DNA of 64,000 bases. Source: Burkholderiaceae bacterium (GTDB lineage: Bacteria; Pseudomonadota; Gammaproteobacteria; Burkholderiales; Burkholderiaceae_C). Below, in pieces: positions 44,706 through 53,488 of this stretch. Both the position numbers and the translations under genes were made by a program. Location of the stretch: contig CP126124.1 of NCBI GenBank assembly GCA_030123545.1, forward strand, positions 1,178,001-1,242,000. The letters run 5' to 3'. The notes beneath the pieces are model-generated. The model was given only the letters and a program-made list of their open reading frames with translations. It ran no database searches and was not told the origin of the DNA. The first letter of the stretch is position 1. Each line of letters opens with the position of its first letter.

Positions 44706-45164
44706 GTTGACCTCCGCTCACGACGCGACCATTCGTGCGAAAGCTCCATGGCCGGGTGTCTGGCTAAGTGTGCGAGTTGGACGCCAAACAGAAAACCCGC
44801 GTGGGCGTACCTGAGCGTAGACGGGCGTCAGCAGGCATCGACATGGCGTCCCGGCGTGCCGCCGTCGGGCTCGCGGGCTGCGCCCCGCGCTTCGTGCCGA
44901 ATCGCGGCCATTCGGCTTTGATCCCTGACGCCTTCGGCCCTGACGGGCCTGCGCTCCGCTTGCCGAAAACCCCGCGTGTGTGGGGTGGTGTGAGGGGGCG
45001 GTCTTGCTGTGTCCCTTCACCGTATCACGGCGTTCTCGCCGTGCAAGGGCTGCGCGCGCAATGCGCGCTTGCGTCCTAGCGGCCGTCTGCGACCCCTGAC
45101 TGCTGCGCTGCGCCGTGAGGGCGACGGTTCCGGGCAATTCCGCCCTTGCAACCGGAGAACCGTC
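44706..45164. other. 459-base leader region with repeats, no gene
   Basis: No credible gene is seen. From 44862 to 44951 it carries the 5' part of the island's first repeat family, and from 44952 to 45141 one copy of the second (leader) family. It must also hold the promoter of the gene at 45165. Confidence 0.6.
44952..45141 (+). repeat. Island leader repeat, copy 1
   Basis: About 190 bases resemble 45654-45839. Shared parts are GGTCTTGCTGT, the hairpin ACGGCG-TTCT-CGCCGT (45027-45042), AAGGGCTGCGCGC, GACCCCTGACTGCT and a closing GGGCAATTCC. It ends 24 bases before the next start codon. Confidence 0.7.
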
Positions 45165-45557
45165 ATGAACGACAAATCACACGTTTCCCTCGAACAGCAC
45201 GTTTGCCTGGTCTGCGGCACGGCGTTCGATACCGGCGCCATTCTGCTGGACAAGCGCCTGCGCGCGAGCATGGAGCGCCATACGGCGACCGGCTGGGGCC
45301 TGTGCCCCGAGCATCAGAAGCTGTCCGACGATGGCTTTGTCGCGCTGGTCGAATGCGATCCGCAGCGCAGCGGCTCGCAGGCCGGCGGGCGCATGAAGCC
45401 CGAACAGGCATACCGGACGGGCCGGCTGGCCCATCTGCGGCGCACGGTGTTCGCGCAGGTGTTCAACGTGCCGATCGCGGACGAGCAGGCTTGCGTCTTC
45501 GTTGAGCCTGGCGTGATCGAGCAGTTGCAGTCGATGACAGCGCCGGCGGCGAACTGA
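45165..45557 (+). CDS. Small Cys-containing ICE protein
   Basis: The 130-residue protein has HVCLVCGTAFDTG and, later, GWGLCPEHQKL, which could bind zinc (C-x2-C and C-x2-H). The rest is helical. A GGAG RBS precedes the ATG. Genes of this kind recur in Tn4371-type elements between int and the par genes; no function is known to me. Confidence 0.65.
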   Translation: MNDKSHVSLEQHVCLVCGTAFDTGAILLDKRLRASMERHTATGWGLCPEHQKLSDDGFVALVECDPQRSGSQAGGRMKPEQAYRTGRLAHLRRTVFAQVFNVPIADEQACVFVEPGVIEQLQSMTAPAAN

Positions 45558-45653
45558 TCGCGCCGCGCTTCCTTCGGTGCGTCGTTCCTTCGGGAGCGGC
45601 GCACCTTTCTTTTTGCTGCGCCCCGGTATCTGTCTCCGCGCCTGCGGCGCTGC

Positions 45654-45839
45654 GCGCTTCGCTTGCCAAAAAACCGGGTGAGTGGAGGTGCGAGGGAGGC
45701 GGTCTTGCTGTTCCCTTCATCGTGCCACGGCGTTCTCGCCGTCAAGGGCTGCGCGCCAGTGGCGCTTGCGGCCCGTGGCCGTCTTCGACCCCTGACTGCT
45801 TGCGCTGCGCCGTGCCCCGGAAGGGCCGGGCAATTCCAC
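45654..45839 (+). repeat. Island leader repeat, copy 2
   Basis: This copy has the same hairpin (45727-45742) and the same order of blocks as 44952-45141. It ends directly at the start codon of the DUF2958 gene, so it is that gene's whole leader. Confidence 0.7.
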
Positions 45840-45840
45840 C

Positions 45841-46191
45841 ATGAACAACGCACTCATCACTGACGAGCAGCGCGTCGTGCTGCTGGCCAACGGCCGCGAA
45901 TCCTTGGAGAACCCGGACTTCGATCCGGCCCCCGTGGTCAAGCTGTTCACGCCGGACGCCGGCGCGACCTGGCTGCTGACCGCGATTGATCCCGATGACC
46001 ACGACCACGCCTTTGGTCTTTGTGACCTGGGCCTGGGGGCGCCGGAAATCGGCTGGGTCAGCTTGGGCGAACTGGCGGCGGTGCGCGGCGGGCTGGGCCT
46101 GCCGATCGAGCGCGACCTGTCTTTCCGCGCCGAGAAGCGGTTGAGCGCCTATGCGCGCGATGCGCGACTGGCTGGCCGGGTTGTTGTCTGA
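45841..46191 (+). CDS. DUF2958 protein, first copy
   Basis: The 116-residue protein has the DUF2958 pattern PAPVVKLFTPDAGATWLLTAIDP, AFGLCDLGLGAPEIG, VSLGELAAVRG and LPIERDLSFRAEKRLSAY. The family occurs mainly on conjugative elements and has no known function. A paralog lies at 53141. No canonical RBS precedes the ATG; the leader repeat runs up to it. Confidence 0.82.
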   Translation: MNNALITDEQRVVLLANGRESLENPDFDPAPVVKLFTPDAGATWLLTAIDPDDHDHAFGLCDLGLGAPEIGWVSLGELAAVRGGLGLPIERDLSFRAEKRLSAYARDARLAGRVVV

Positions 46192-46256
46192 GCCGGCCCT
46201 GGGAGCGCCGCAAGGCGCTCCTTGCGCTTTCCCAACCTTCGCAGGAGATCCATGCC

Positions 46257-46535
46257 ATGAGCAGCCATCACGACTACATCATCGAAATCACGGCGCAGCA
46301 CGATGCGTTCAAGCCATTCGCGCCGGAGAACGGCCAGCCCTTGCGCTTCAAGATCGGAGACGCGGTGATCTTCACCAACGAATTCGGTGCGCAGTTCCGG
46401 CGTCGTGTCACCGGGTTCTATCGGCCCAGCGGGCTTTCGGGCCTGTACGCACGCGGTGCGCGCTACTTGCTGGACTCGTCATCGCCGTGCATGCCGGTAT
46501 CGGAATCCAGCCTGCGTCCTGACGACTCGGCGTGA
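46257..46535 (+). CDS. Small hypothetical ICE protein
   Basis: The 92-residue protein begins with SSHHDYIIEITAQHDAF, then LRFKIGDAVIFTNEFGAQFRRRVTGFY, which looks like a small beta-barrel (KOW/SH3-like turn), and ends in a Ser/Pro tail. AGGAGA lies before the ATG. I do not recognise a family. Confidence 0.6.
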   Translation: MSSHHDYIIEITAQHDAFKPFAPENGQPLRFKIGDAVIFTNEFGAQFRRRVTGFYRPSGLSGLYARGARYLLDSSSPCMPVSESSLRPDDSA

Positions 46536-47245
46536 TGCCTACGCGCCCCTCACGGGGCGCTGCGCGCTGCGCTTGCCTCCAGGGGAAAGCCCTGCCGGCT
46601 ATCCCCGCCGCGCAGGCTTGGCGCCCCTGAACACCGCCGACTCGGCTGCGCCGGATCGGCCAGACCGCATTCGCAGCAGATCCACACGGCCTTGCATGTG
46701 CTCATCCTGATCCTGTGGTTCCTTCACCTATGAAGTCTGGGCGTCCCCGGCCACCTGGGAGATGGCCGGTCGCGCTGTCGTGCGCGTAGCGCATCGAGCC
46801 GCCTGCGGCGTCTCGCCCCTTCGGGCTTCCATCGTTCCCTCGCTCCGCTCGGCTGACGCCTCCGGCCCGGCTTCTAGCTTCGGGCCTGCGCGCTTCGCTT
46901 GCCGTGCGGTTCGGCACACAGGGATGGCCGTTGCCATGTCCAGCCGTCTCCCCTGACTTCATCACCTTGTCCGCGACTGTAGCCCGCGGCCTGGTGGCGT
47001 CAAGGCGCGCAGGGCCGTGTCCTCGGCTGCGCCTGCGGGCCGCACCAACCCTGCGCTTGTCTCCTTGACGGCCCCCGTCCACGGGCTCCCTTTCGTCGCG
47101 GGCGATGAACTCAGGAAAGACGGTGGCAACAGGGCCAACCGGGTTCCTCGTGCCGACCGCACCGAACAGCCGAAAGGCTGGGCTCCGAATCTAGGAATCC
47201 GGTGTGCGGTTTTCTTCAACAGCCATTTTGTTCAGGAGAAAGAGC
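46536..47245. other. 710-base non-coding region with repeat copy
   Basis: No supported gene. It has a partial copy of the island's first repeat family (46559-46661) and a GC-rich, hairpin-rich stretch. The last part must carry the promoter of the DUF932 gene, whose RBS (AGGAG) is at 47234. Confidence 0.5.
46559..46661 (+). repeat. Island repeat family 1, partial copy
   Basis: About 100 bases match the 3' half of 51184-51375, including the hairpin region GGGGAAAGCCCTG and TATCCCCGCCGCGC and the end GCGCCGGATCGGCC. Confidence 0.65.
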
Positions 47246-48076
47246 ATGCAACTCGCATCCCGCTTCGCTTCCCACTCCCCGGCGCTGCGCAGCGACTACC
47301 CGCTGTCCGATGACCAGATTCATCGCGTGGCCCCGTCCATCTTCGCGGATGCCCCGCACGAAAGCCGTTCGCAGCGGTACGCCTATATCCCCACCGCCGC
47401 CGTACTGACCGAGCTTCGCAAAGAAGGCTTTCAGCCTTTCATGGTGACGCAGACCCGCGTGCGCGATGAAGGCAAGCGCGAGCACACGAAACACATGCTG
47501 CGCCTGCGCCATGCCAGCCAGATCAACGGCGCGGAGGCTAACGAAATCGTGCTGCTGAACTCCCATGACGGCACGAGCAGCTATCAGATGCTGGCCGGAA
47601 TGTTCCGCTTCGTTTGCAGCAATGGCCTTGTCTGCGGCGACACCGTGGCGGACGTGCGCGTGCCCCACAAGGGCGACGTGGCCGGTTCCGTCATCGAAGG
47701 CGCTTTCGAGGTGTTGAGCGGCTTCGAGCGCGTGAAGGAATCCCGCGATGCCATGCGCGCAATCACGCTGGACGAAGGCGAGTCCGAAGTGTTCGCCCGT
47801 TCCGCGCTGGCCCTCAAGTACGACCCCGCCGACAACAAGCCCGCGCCCATCACCGAATCGCAAATCCTGATGCCGCGCCGGTTCGACGACCGCCGCCCCG
47901 ACCTGTGGAGCGTGTTCAACCGCACGCAGGAGAACTTGACCAAGGGCGGATTGCATGGCCGCAGCGCCAACGGACGCCGCCAGCAGACCCGACCCGTGCA
48001 GGGCATTGATTCCGATGTGCGCCTGAACCGCGCCCTCTGGATGCTGGCCGATGGCCTGCGCCAGTTGAAAGCCTGA
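47246..48076 (+). CDS. DUF932 domain protein
   Basis: The 276-residue protein shows the DUF932 order: RYAYIPTAAVLTELRKEGF near 45, FMVTQTRVRDEGKREHTKHMLRLRH, NEIVLLNSHDGTSSYQMLAGMFRFVCSNGLVCG, then IEGAFEVLSGF. The family is standard on Tn4371-type and other ICEs and on plasmids; its role is unknown. The ATG at 47246 follows AGGAGAAAG. ParB lies 65 bases downstream, probably in one transcript. Confidence 0.88.
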   Translation: MQLASRFASHSPALRSDYPLSDDQIHRVAPSIFADAPHESRSQRYAYIPTAAVLTELRKEGFQPFMVTQTRVRDEGKREHTKHMLRLRHASQINGAEANEIVLLNSHDGTSSYQMLAGMFRFVCSNGLVCGDTVADVRVPHKGDVAGSVIEGAFEVLSGFERVKESRDAMRAITLDEGESEVFARSALALKYDPADNKPAPITESQILMPRRFDDRRPDLWSVFNRTQENLTKGGLHGRSANGRRQQTRPVQGIDSDVRLNRALWMLADGLRQLKA

Positions 48077-48141
48077 ACCGTTCCCCCGCCGGAGGGGCGG
48101 TTCCCCTCCATTCCCTTGTTTCACTCGATTGGAGATTCGCT

Positions 48142-50199
48142 ATGAACGCCGTTACCCAAACCGAAGCCCGCGCCATCCAAGCCCCCGCGCTGGAAGCCGC
48201 CGACCCGACCAAGAACCTGATTCTGGTTCCGCTGTCGCGGCTGGTGCTGCGCCCCACGGGCCGCAACGTGCGCAAGACCCCGCGCATGTCCATCCCCGAA
48301 CTGGCTGCGAGCATCCAGCGCGTGGGCCTGCTGCAAAACCTGATCGTCATTGCATCCGCCGATGGCGAGCATTACGAAGTCGTGGCCGGTGGCCGACGCC
48401 TCGCAGCCCTCAAGCTGCTGGCGAAAAAGCACCGCATCAGCAAGGAATGGGAAGTGCCTTGCCTGCTGGTGGCCGATGGCACCGCCCGCACGGCCAGCCT
48501 CACCGAAAACGTGCAGCGCGAAGCCATGCACCCCGCAGACCAGTTCGAGGCTTTCGCCGCGCTGGTGGCCGAAGGCCGTCCCATCGAGGACATTGCGGCA
48601 GATTTCTCCGTTACGCCGCTGGTGGTGCAGCGCCGATTGAAGCTGGCGAACGTCTCGCCCCGCCTCATGGCTGACTATCGCGCCGATGCCGTGAGCCTTG
48701 ACCAGTTGATGGCCCTTGCCATCACCGATGACCACGCCGCGCAGGAAAGCGCGTTCTACGATGCGCCAACCTGGCAGCGCGGCCCGTCCGCGCTGCGCGA
48801 ACGCCTCACCGAGCGCGAAATCGACGCCTACCGGCATCCGCTGGTGCGCTTCGTCGGGCTGGACACCTACGAGGCCGCAGGCGGTGGCATCCGCCGTGAC
48901 CTGTTCGCGGAAGATGACGCGGGCGTGTATCTGACCGATGCCGCGCTGCTGGAACGGCTGGCGCAAGACAAGCTGGCAGGCATCGCCGCCACTGTCCGCG
49001 TCGAGGGTTGGGCGTGGGTGGATGCCACGCCGGGCGTGACCCATGCCGACCTGCACGCTTTCCAACGCGCACCGAAGGAGCGCCGCGAACCGAACAAGCG
49101 CGAAGCGGCACGCATCGAGAGGCTGCAAGCCAAGATGCACGAACTGGCCGAAGCCGTGGATGCTGCGCTGGACGCCGACGACGAGGACAAGGCCGACGCC
49201 TTGCAGGAGGAAGGCGAAACCGTGGGCGAGCAGTTGCAGGCGCTGGAAGATGGCTTGCAGGACTACGGCGCGAACGTGAAGGCCGCAGCCGGTGCGATCG
49301 TCACCATCGACCGCAACGGCGAGGCCGTGATTCATCGCGGCTTGATGCGCGAGGCCGAGGCCAAGGCGCTGCGCACGCTGGAAAGGCTACGCCAAGGGTT
49401 CGGCAGCGAAGGCGAATCCGAGAACGACGACGAAGGCGAGGACGGAGACGACGACAGGCAGCCCAAGACCGCCGCCATGTCCGACCGGCTGGCGCAGCGG
49501 TTGAGCGCCCACCGCACGGCGGCGCTGCAAATCGAAGTCGCACGGCATCCGCACGTCGCGCTGGCCGCGCTGGTGCATGGCATGGTGCAGACCGTCTTGC
49601 AGGAACGCCACTACGGCCACGATTTGCCGCTGGGCGTGGGCCTGAAATTGCAAGACCGGCTGGAAGGCATGGCCCCTGACTGGCCGGAATCTCCCGCCGC
49701 CGTGGCACTCCGTGAACTGCAACAGGTGGCCGGCGAAGCCTTGCCGGAGGACAGCGCCGAACTGTTCGCCGAGCTGCTGGCGAAGCCGCAAGACGAACTG
49801 GTGCGGCTGCTGGCCGTGTGCGTGGCTTCCACGGTGGACGTGGTGACGCCCCGCGCCACGCCGCACCAGCCCGGCGCGGAACTGGCGCAGGCCGTGGGCC
49901 TCGACATGGCCGCATGGTGGAAGCCAACCGCAGAAGGCTACTTCAAGCATGTTTCCAAGGCCGTGATTCTGGATGCCGTAGGCGCGTTTGCCCCGGAATC
50001 CGTCACCCGGCTGGCGAAGTTGAAGAAGGCCGACATTGCCAGCGAAGCCGAGCGGCTGGCCGATGGCACGGGCTGGATGCCCGCCATCTTCAAGGCCGCA
50101 GGCCCGCAGGATGCGGTGCAGGAGGCATGCCCGGAGCAGCACGCCCCGGAGGATGCCGAAGCAATGGCGGATGAACCCGCCGAGGCGCTGGCCGCTTGA
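48142..50199 (+). CDS. parB: ParB/RepB/Spo0J-type partition protein
   Basis: The 685-residue protein has a ParB N-domain (LSRLVLRPTGRNVRK, IPELAASIQRVGLLQNLIV, VVAGGRRLAALKLL, ASLTENVQREAMHPADQF, with the CTP-binding GGRR and ENxxR boxes) and a HTH domain (IEDIAADFSVTPLVVQRRLKL). A long C-terminal part with an acidic linker (GESENDDEGEDGDDD) follows, as in ICE and plasmid ParB-like proteins. It may stabilise the element or act in transfer regulation. GGAG precedes the ATG. Confidence 0.88.
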   Translation: MNAVTQTEARAIQAPALEAADPTKNLILVPLSRLVLRPTGRNVRKTPRMSIPELAASIQRVGLLQNLIVIASADGEHYEVVAGGRRLAALKLLAKKHRISKEWEVPCLLVADGTARTASLTENVQREAMHPADQFEAFAALVAEGRPIEDIAADFSVTPLVVQRRLKLANVSPRLMADYRADAVSLDQLMALAITDDHAAQESAFYDAPTWQRGPSALRERLTEREIDAYRHPLVRFVGLDTYEAAGGGIRRDLFAEDDAGVYLTDAALLERLAQDKLAGIAATVRVEGWAWVDATPGVTHADLHAFQRAPKERREPNKREAARIERLQAKMHELAEAVDAALDADDEDKADALQEEGETVGEQLQALEDGLQDYGANVKAAAGAIVTIDRNGEAVIHRGLMREAEAKALRTLERLRQGFGSEGESENDDEGEDGDDDRQPKTAAMSDRLAQRLSAHRTAALQIEVARHPHVALAALVHGMVQTVLQERHYGHDLPLGVGLKLQDRLEGMAPDWPESPAAVALRELQQVAGEALPEDSAELFAELLAKPQDELVRLLAVCVASTVDVVTPRATPHQPGAELAQAVGLDMAAWWKPTAEGYFKHVSKAVILDAVGAFAPESVTRLAKLKKADIASEAERLADGTGWMPAIFKAAGPQDAVQEACPEQHAPEDAEAMADEPAEALAA

Positions 50200-50262
50200 C
50201 CCGCGCCGAAGGCAAGCGCCCCGGCCTCGACCGGGGCGCTTTGCTGGAAGGAGAAGCCCCCC

Positions 50263-50472
50263 ATGACCCGCACCGCCACCAGCCGCCCGCGCATGGCGGC
50301 GATCTACGCTCCCGGCACGGTGCGCGCCCGCCGCTGGCACGGCGCAGGCGACGTGCGCGGCTACCGCCCGCCCTCGGGCTGGACGGCCCGCGCCGACCTC
50401 ACCGACATTCACCCCATCACGGGCCGCGCCTTGCCGCGTGCCGTGTGGTGGCTCATCGAAACGAAGGAATAA
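50263..50472 (+). CDS. Small hypothetical ICE protein, 69 residues
   Basis: A basic protein with RARRWHGAGDVRGYRPPSGW and ARADLTDIHPITGRALPRAVWWLIE. AAGGAG lies just before the ATG. Similar short genes sit behind parB in related elements. No function is known. Confidence 0.6.
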   Translation: MTRTATSRPRMAAIYAPGTVRARRWHGAGDVRGYRPPSGWTARADLTDIHPITGRALPRAVWWLIETKE

Positions 50473-50602
50473 CCGCGATCAGCACCGCGCCCAGGCCGTT
50501 CCGTCCTGGGCGCGGTGAAACGCAAAATCCGGGCGCGGCAGTGGCCGCGCCCGGTGTTCAAGGCCAACAGCCCAGCCAGAACGCCGCCGCCTTCGCGTTG
50601 GC

Positions 50603-51121
50603 TCAGGCGGCGGCGTTGAAGGCATCGCTGTAGCGCGCGATGCCTTCGGGCACTGGCCCATGCAGGGCCAGCGCCATGAAGTAGCCGGGCGGCACGCCCG
50701 GCAGTTGCAGGCCCGCATGGGCCTGAAAGCCAAAGCGCCCGTAGTACGCGGGATCGCCTAGCAGCACGCAACCAGCGGCTCGCATGGCCCGCAGTTCAGA
50801 CAGCGCCTGTTCCATCAGGCGCGAGCCGATGCCGTGCCCCTGCCTTTGCGGCAGGACGGAGATCGGCCCCAACCCGTACCAGCCATCGGCCTTCCGTCCC
50901 TGGTCATCGGTGATCGTGACGGGGGACAGTGCGACGTGGCCGACGATCTGCCCATGCTCCTCGGCCACGATGGAAAGCGTCAGTTCATTGGTGGCGCGCA
51001 GGGCACGCACGATGAATTGCTCGGTGTGGCTGGTGTGCGGCGCATCGGCAAAAGCGGCCGTCGTGACGGCTTCGATGGCAGCAATGTCGTCCGGGGTCTC
51101 GTGTCGTAGCTGGAGGGTCAT
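50603..51121 (-). CDS. GNAT-family N-acetyltransferase
   Basis: The 172-residue protein has the GNAT core: LRHETPDDIAAIEAV at the start, GHVALSPVTI, the acetyl-CoA loop VLPQRQGHGIGSRLMEQAL, and GDPAYYGRFGFQAH, typical of the YhbS-like subgroup. It acetylates an unknown small molecule or protein. It is on the opposite strand to its neighbours and looks like a cargo gene of the element. Confidence 0.85.
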   Translation of the reverse strand: MTLQLRHETPDDIAAIEAVTTAAFADAPHTSHTEQFIVRALRATNELTLSIVAEEHGQIVGHVALSPVTITDDQGRKADGWYGLGPISVLPQRQGHGIGSRLMEQALSELRAMRAAGCVLLGDPAYYGRFGFQAHAGLQLPGVPPGYFMALALHGPVPEGIARYSDAFNAAA

Positions 51122-51183
51122 GGGCTTGTCTTGGATTCTTTCCTGAAAATATAGAACGACCTGGGCGTGTCGGCGCGATGCGC

Positions 51184-51375
51184 CGCCGGGCTTTCAGGCT
51201 GCGCCCCGTGCCGTCTTTGCCGTCACGGCCATTCGGCTTCAATCCCTCACGCCTTCGCGCCTGTGGCGCTGCGCGCTTCGCTTGCCTCCAGGGGAAAGCC
51301 CTGCGGGCTATCCCCGCCGCGCTGCGCTTGGCACCCCCCCTCGATACCGCCGAATCGGGCTGCGCCGGATCGGCC
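51184..51375 (+). repeat. Island repeat family 1, full copy A
   Basis: The 192-base unit matches 52412-52602 closely. It starts GCCGGGCTTTC and ends TGCGCCGGATCGGCC, and in the middle can fold as GGGG-AAAGCCC-TGC-GGGCTAT-CCCC (51291-51315). The GGGGA/TCCCC and AGCCC/GGGCT arms pair. Confidence 0.75.
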
Positions 51376-51769
51376 GGATCAGCGTCCCGACGCGAGGGGC
51401 GGGGGCGACGGGCAGATACGCCGGAGCTTGCTACGGCAGGTTGCACGAATGCGTGCCGTCCTTGACGCTGGCGGTTCGTTGCCTGGTCGTCACGAGGGGC
51501 GGTTCACGGACACGCCGACTGGCCTTGCGATGGGCTTCCACGCCGCGCTTCATACCAGACGCCGCGGGTGTTGGGGGCGTGCTCACCAGTCGTTGGGCGT
51601 GGCCCTTGCCAGTGTCAGGAAGACTAGCCGGTGAAGCCGTGCAGCGCGGGATGCCGAGTGGACCATGACTCCTTCCGGGGGTGGTTCGGCCCAGGGCGTC
51701 CTTGTCTCGTTGTGAATCCTGGCGGGGGCGCGGCTGCGCCTCGGGCTTCTGTGGCTGCAACCTTCCAGC

Positions 51770-51821
51770 CCAAATAATTTCCCCTGCGCTGCGCGCATTC
51801 CTCGCGGGACAAATTATTTGG
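51770..51821. repeat. 11-bp perfect inverted repeat, 30-bp spacer
   Basis: CCAAATAATTT (51770-51780) and AAATTATTTGG (51811-51821) are exact inverses in an otherwise GC-rich region about 120 bases upstream of the DUF736 gene. It could be an operator or a leader hairpin. Confidence 0.6.
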
Positions 51822-51941
51822 TCTTCCAGGTGCTCCACTGCGTTGCGCCCGCACGCGGTGCAGCCAGCCCGTCCCCCGCCGGCCGGATCACAACAAGGAC
51901 GCGATGGGCGCGAACCTTGTTCAACCGTAAGGAGATTCATC

Positions 51942-52256
51942 ATGGCAAACATCGGCACCTTCACCGCGGAGAAAGACGGCTTCACCGGCACGCTGCGCAC
52001 CCTGACGCTCAACGTCAAGGTCAAGATCGTCCCCAACGACAAGGGCGACAACGACAACGCCCCCGACTTCCGCGTGCAGGTCGCTGGCCACGACATCGGT
52101 GCGGCATGGAAGAAGGTCAGCAAAGCCGAACGGCCCTACGTGTCCGTGACCCTCGACGATCCTTCGTTCCCGGCCACCGTCTATGCCCGCCTGATCGAAG
52201 GCGAGGACGGCACGCACGACCTGATCTGGTCGCGCAACAAGCCCCAGGCGGCGTAA
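51942..52256 (+). CDS. DUF736 protein
   Basis: The 104-residue protein is a standard DUF736 member: MANIGTFTAEKDGFTGTLRT, PDFRVQVAGHDIGAAWKK, PYVSVTLDDPSFPATVYARL and LIWSRNK. These small proteins are common and often highly expressed on Tn4371-type ICEs and rhizobial elements; the function is unknown. AAGGAG precedes the ATG. Confidence 0.9.
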   Translation: MANIGTFTAEKDGFTGTLRTLTLNVKVKIVPNDKGDNDNAPDFRVQVAGHDIGAAWKKVSKAERPYVSVTLDDPSFPATVYARLIEGEDGTHDLIWSRNKPQAA

Positions 52257-52264
52257 CCGCCGCA

Positions 52265-52290
52265 GCGCCCCGCCCCTCGCGGCGGGGCGC
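52265..52290 (+). terminator. Possible terminator hairpin after DUF736
   Basis: GCGCCCCGCC and GGCGGGGCGC pair perfectly across a short loop, 10 bases after the stop codon. No T-run follows, so the function is uncertain. Confidence 0.45.
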
Positions 52291-52411
52291 TGTGTTGCTG
52301 GGCAGCGTAGCAAGGAGGCAGGACCGTTGGAGCGTGGGCTATGTCAGGCTGCTTCCCTATGCGTTGGGTTCGTGGCTGCGGATGCGGCATGGCGTGTCGG
52401 TGCTTTGCACC

Positions 52412-52602
52412 GCCGGGCTTTCGGGCTGCGCCCCGTGCCGCCTTCGCCGTCACGGCCATCCGGCTTCAATCCCTCACGCCTTCGCGCCTGCGGCGCTGCG
52501 CGCTGACGCTCGCACTCTCCAGGGCAAAGCCCTGCGGGCTATCCCCGCCGCGCAGGGCTTGGCGCCCCTCGATACCGCCGAACCAGCTGCGCCGGATCGG
52601 CC
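52412..52602 (+). repeat. Island repeat family 1, full copy B
   Basis: The 191-base unit is nearly the same as 51184-51375 in sequence and length. Its hairpin arm has a change (AGGGCAAAGCCC). Confidence 0.75.
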
Positions 52603-52623
52603 TGGCGAGCACCGATGCGCGCG

Positions 52624-52917
52624 CTACGGCGCATCGGCCTGCTGCGTCACGGCCTCCAGCTCCTGCCGCACCTGCGCCAGAAGCCGCTCGGCCCGCCGCG
52701 TGTCGTCACCAGCATAGGCCAGTGTCAGCAGCGTGAGCGGATGGACCTCCATGACCTCGCACAGCTCGGCCAGTTTGTTCAGGGTCGGGCTTTTCAGGTC
52801 GCGCTCCAGCGAACTCATGTAGGTGCGGCTGGACACGTTGGAGAAGGCCTCTTGGCTCAACCCCCGCGCCTTCCTGATGGTCTTCAACGCCTCCGACAAT
52901 GTGTGCTTCGCTGCCAA
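52624..52917 (-). CDS. XRE-family HTH regulator, TTG start
   Basis: The 97-residue protein has an XRE domain (ALKTIRKARGLSQEAFSNVS, SRTYMSSLERDLKSPTLNKLAELCEVMEV) and a short helical tail. The start is the TTG at 52917, supported by GGAG eight bases upstream and no better ATG. The region in front (52960-52980) has two CTATAG sites 15 bases apart and may be its own promoter and operator. It is antisense to the ICE genes on both sides. Confidence 0.82.
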   Translation of the reverse strand: MAAKHTLSEALKTIRKARGLSQEAFSNVSSRTYMSSLERDLKSPTLNKLAELCEVMEVHPLTLLTLAYAGDDTRRAERLLAQVRQELEAVTQQADAP

Positions 52918-52959
52918 GCTTGGATCTCCGCAAAATCCAAGATGACAGCCGATTGCGCC

Positions 52960-52980
52960 CTATAGGACTACAATCTATAG
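52960..52980 (-). promoter_or_regulatory. Paired CTATAG sites upstream of XRE gene
   Basis: CTATAG occurs at 52960-52965 and 52975-52980 in the only AT-rich part of this intergenic region. Either may be a -10 element for the minus strand or a regulator half-site. Confidence 0.35.
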
Positions 52981-53140
52981 TATTCATCGCTGCGCTTTCC
53001 CGCTTTTGCGCCTGCACGGAAACCCGCTTGCGCTGATTCCCACAGAACCGTAAAACCGCATTCGTGCCTTTCCCCAAATGCGCCGATGCGGCTTCGCGCT
53101 TTCACGCTTCGGCGGATTTGTTCAAAGAAGGGGCCGCCCC

Positions 53141-53488
53141 ATGAACCGACTCACCACCGAGGACGAGCACAGGCAACTGCTGGCCCACGGCCAGGCTCGC
53201 GCCGCTGGCGAAGCCATCGACCCGCGGCCCGTGGTGCGGTTGTTCACGCCGGACGCGCACGCTACCTGGCTGCTGGCCGCGCTGAACCCCGCCGATGGCG
53301 ACACTGCCTGGGGCCTGATCGACCTGGGATTGGGAATGCCGGATCTGGGGGAAATCAAGCTGTCGGATCTGGCTGCCATCGTCGGGCCACGCCAACAGCT
53401 CGTGATGCGGGACCGGTATTTCCAGGCAGTACGCCCACTGTCCGAATACCTGAGACTGGCCCGGGAGAACGGCTCCATCGTCGATTGA
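53141..53488 (+). CDS. DUF2958 protein, second copy
   Basis: The 115-residue protein aligns along its whole length with the one at 45841: RPVVRLFTPDAHATWLLAALNP, WGLIDLGLGMPDLGEIKLSDLA and MRDRYFQAVRPLSEYL. The two probably come from an old duplication, since identity is only moderate. Function unknown. Confidence 0.82.
   Translation: MNRLTTEDEHRQLLAHGQARAAGEAIDPRPVVRLFTPDAHATWLLAALNPADGDTAWGLIDLGLGMPDLGEIKLSDLAAIVGPRQQLVMRDRYFQAVRPLSEYLRLARENGSIVD

Larger units (their letters stand above)
51122..51941. other. 820-base non-coding region in the ICE
   Basis: No supported gene. It holds a full copy of island repeat family 1 (51184-51375) and the long inverted repeat 51770-51821. The open frames across it are shadows in GC-rich sequence. 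Confidence 0.5.
52257..52623. other. 367-base non-coding region with repeat copy
   Basis: No supported gene. It has a short hairpin just behind the DUF736 stop (GCGCCCCGCC with GGCGGGGCGC at about 52265-52290), which may be a terminator, and then repeat family 1 copy B. Confidence 0.5.

Noticed and set aside
51818..52717. 299-codon frame overlapping the DUF736 gene
   Set aside because: It is out of frame with the well-supported DUF736 protein and continues into the non-coding repeat.
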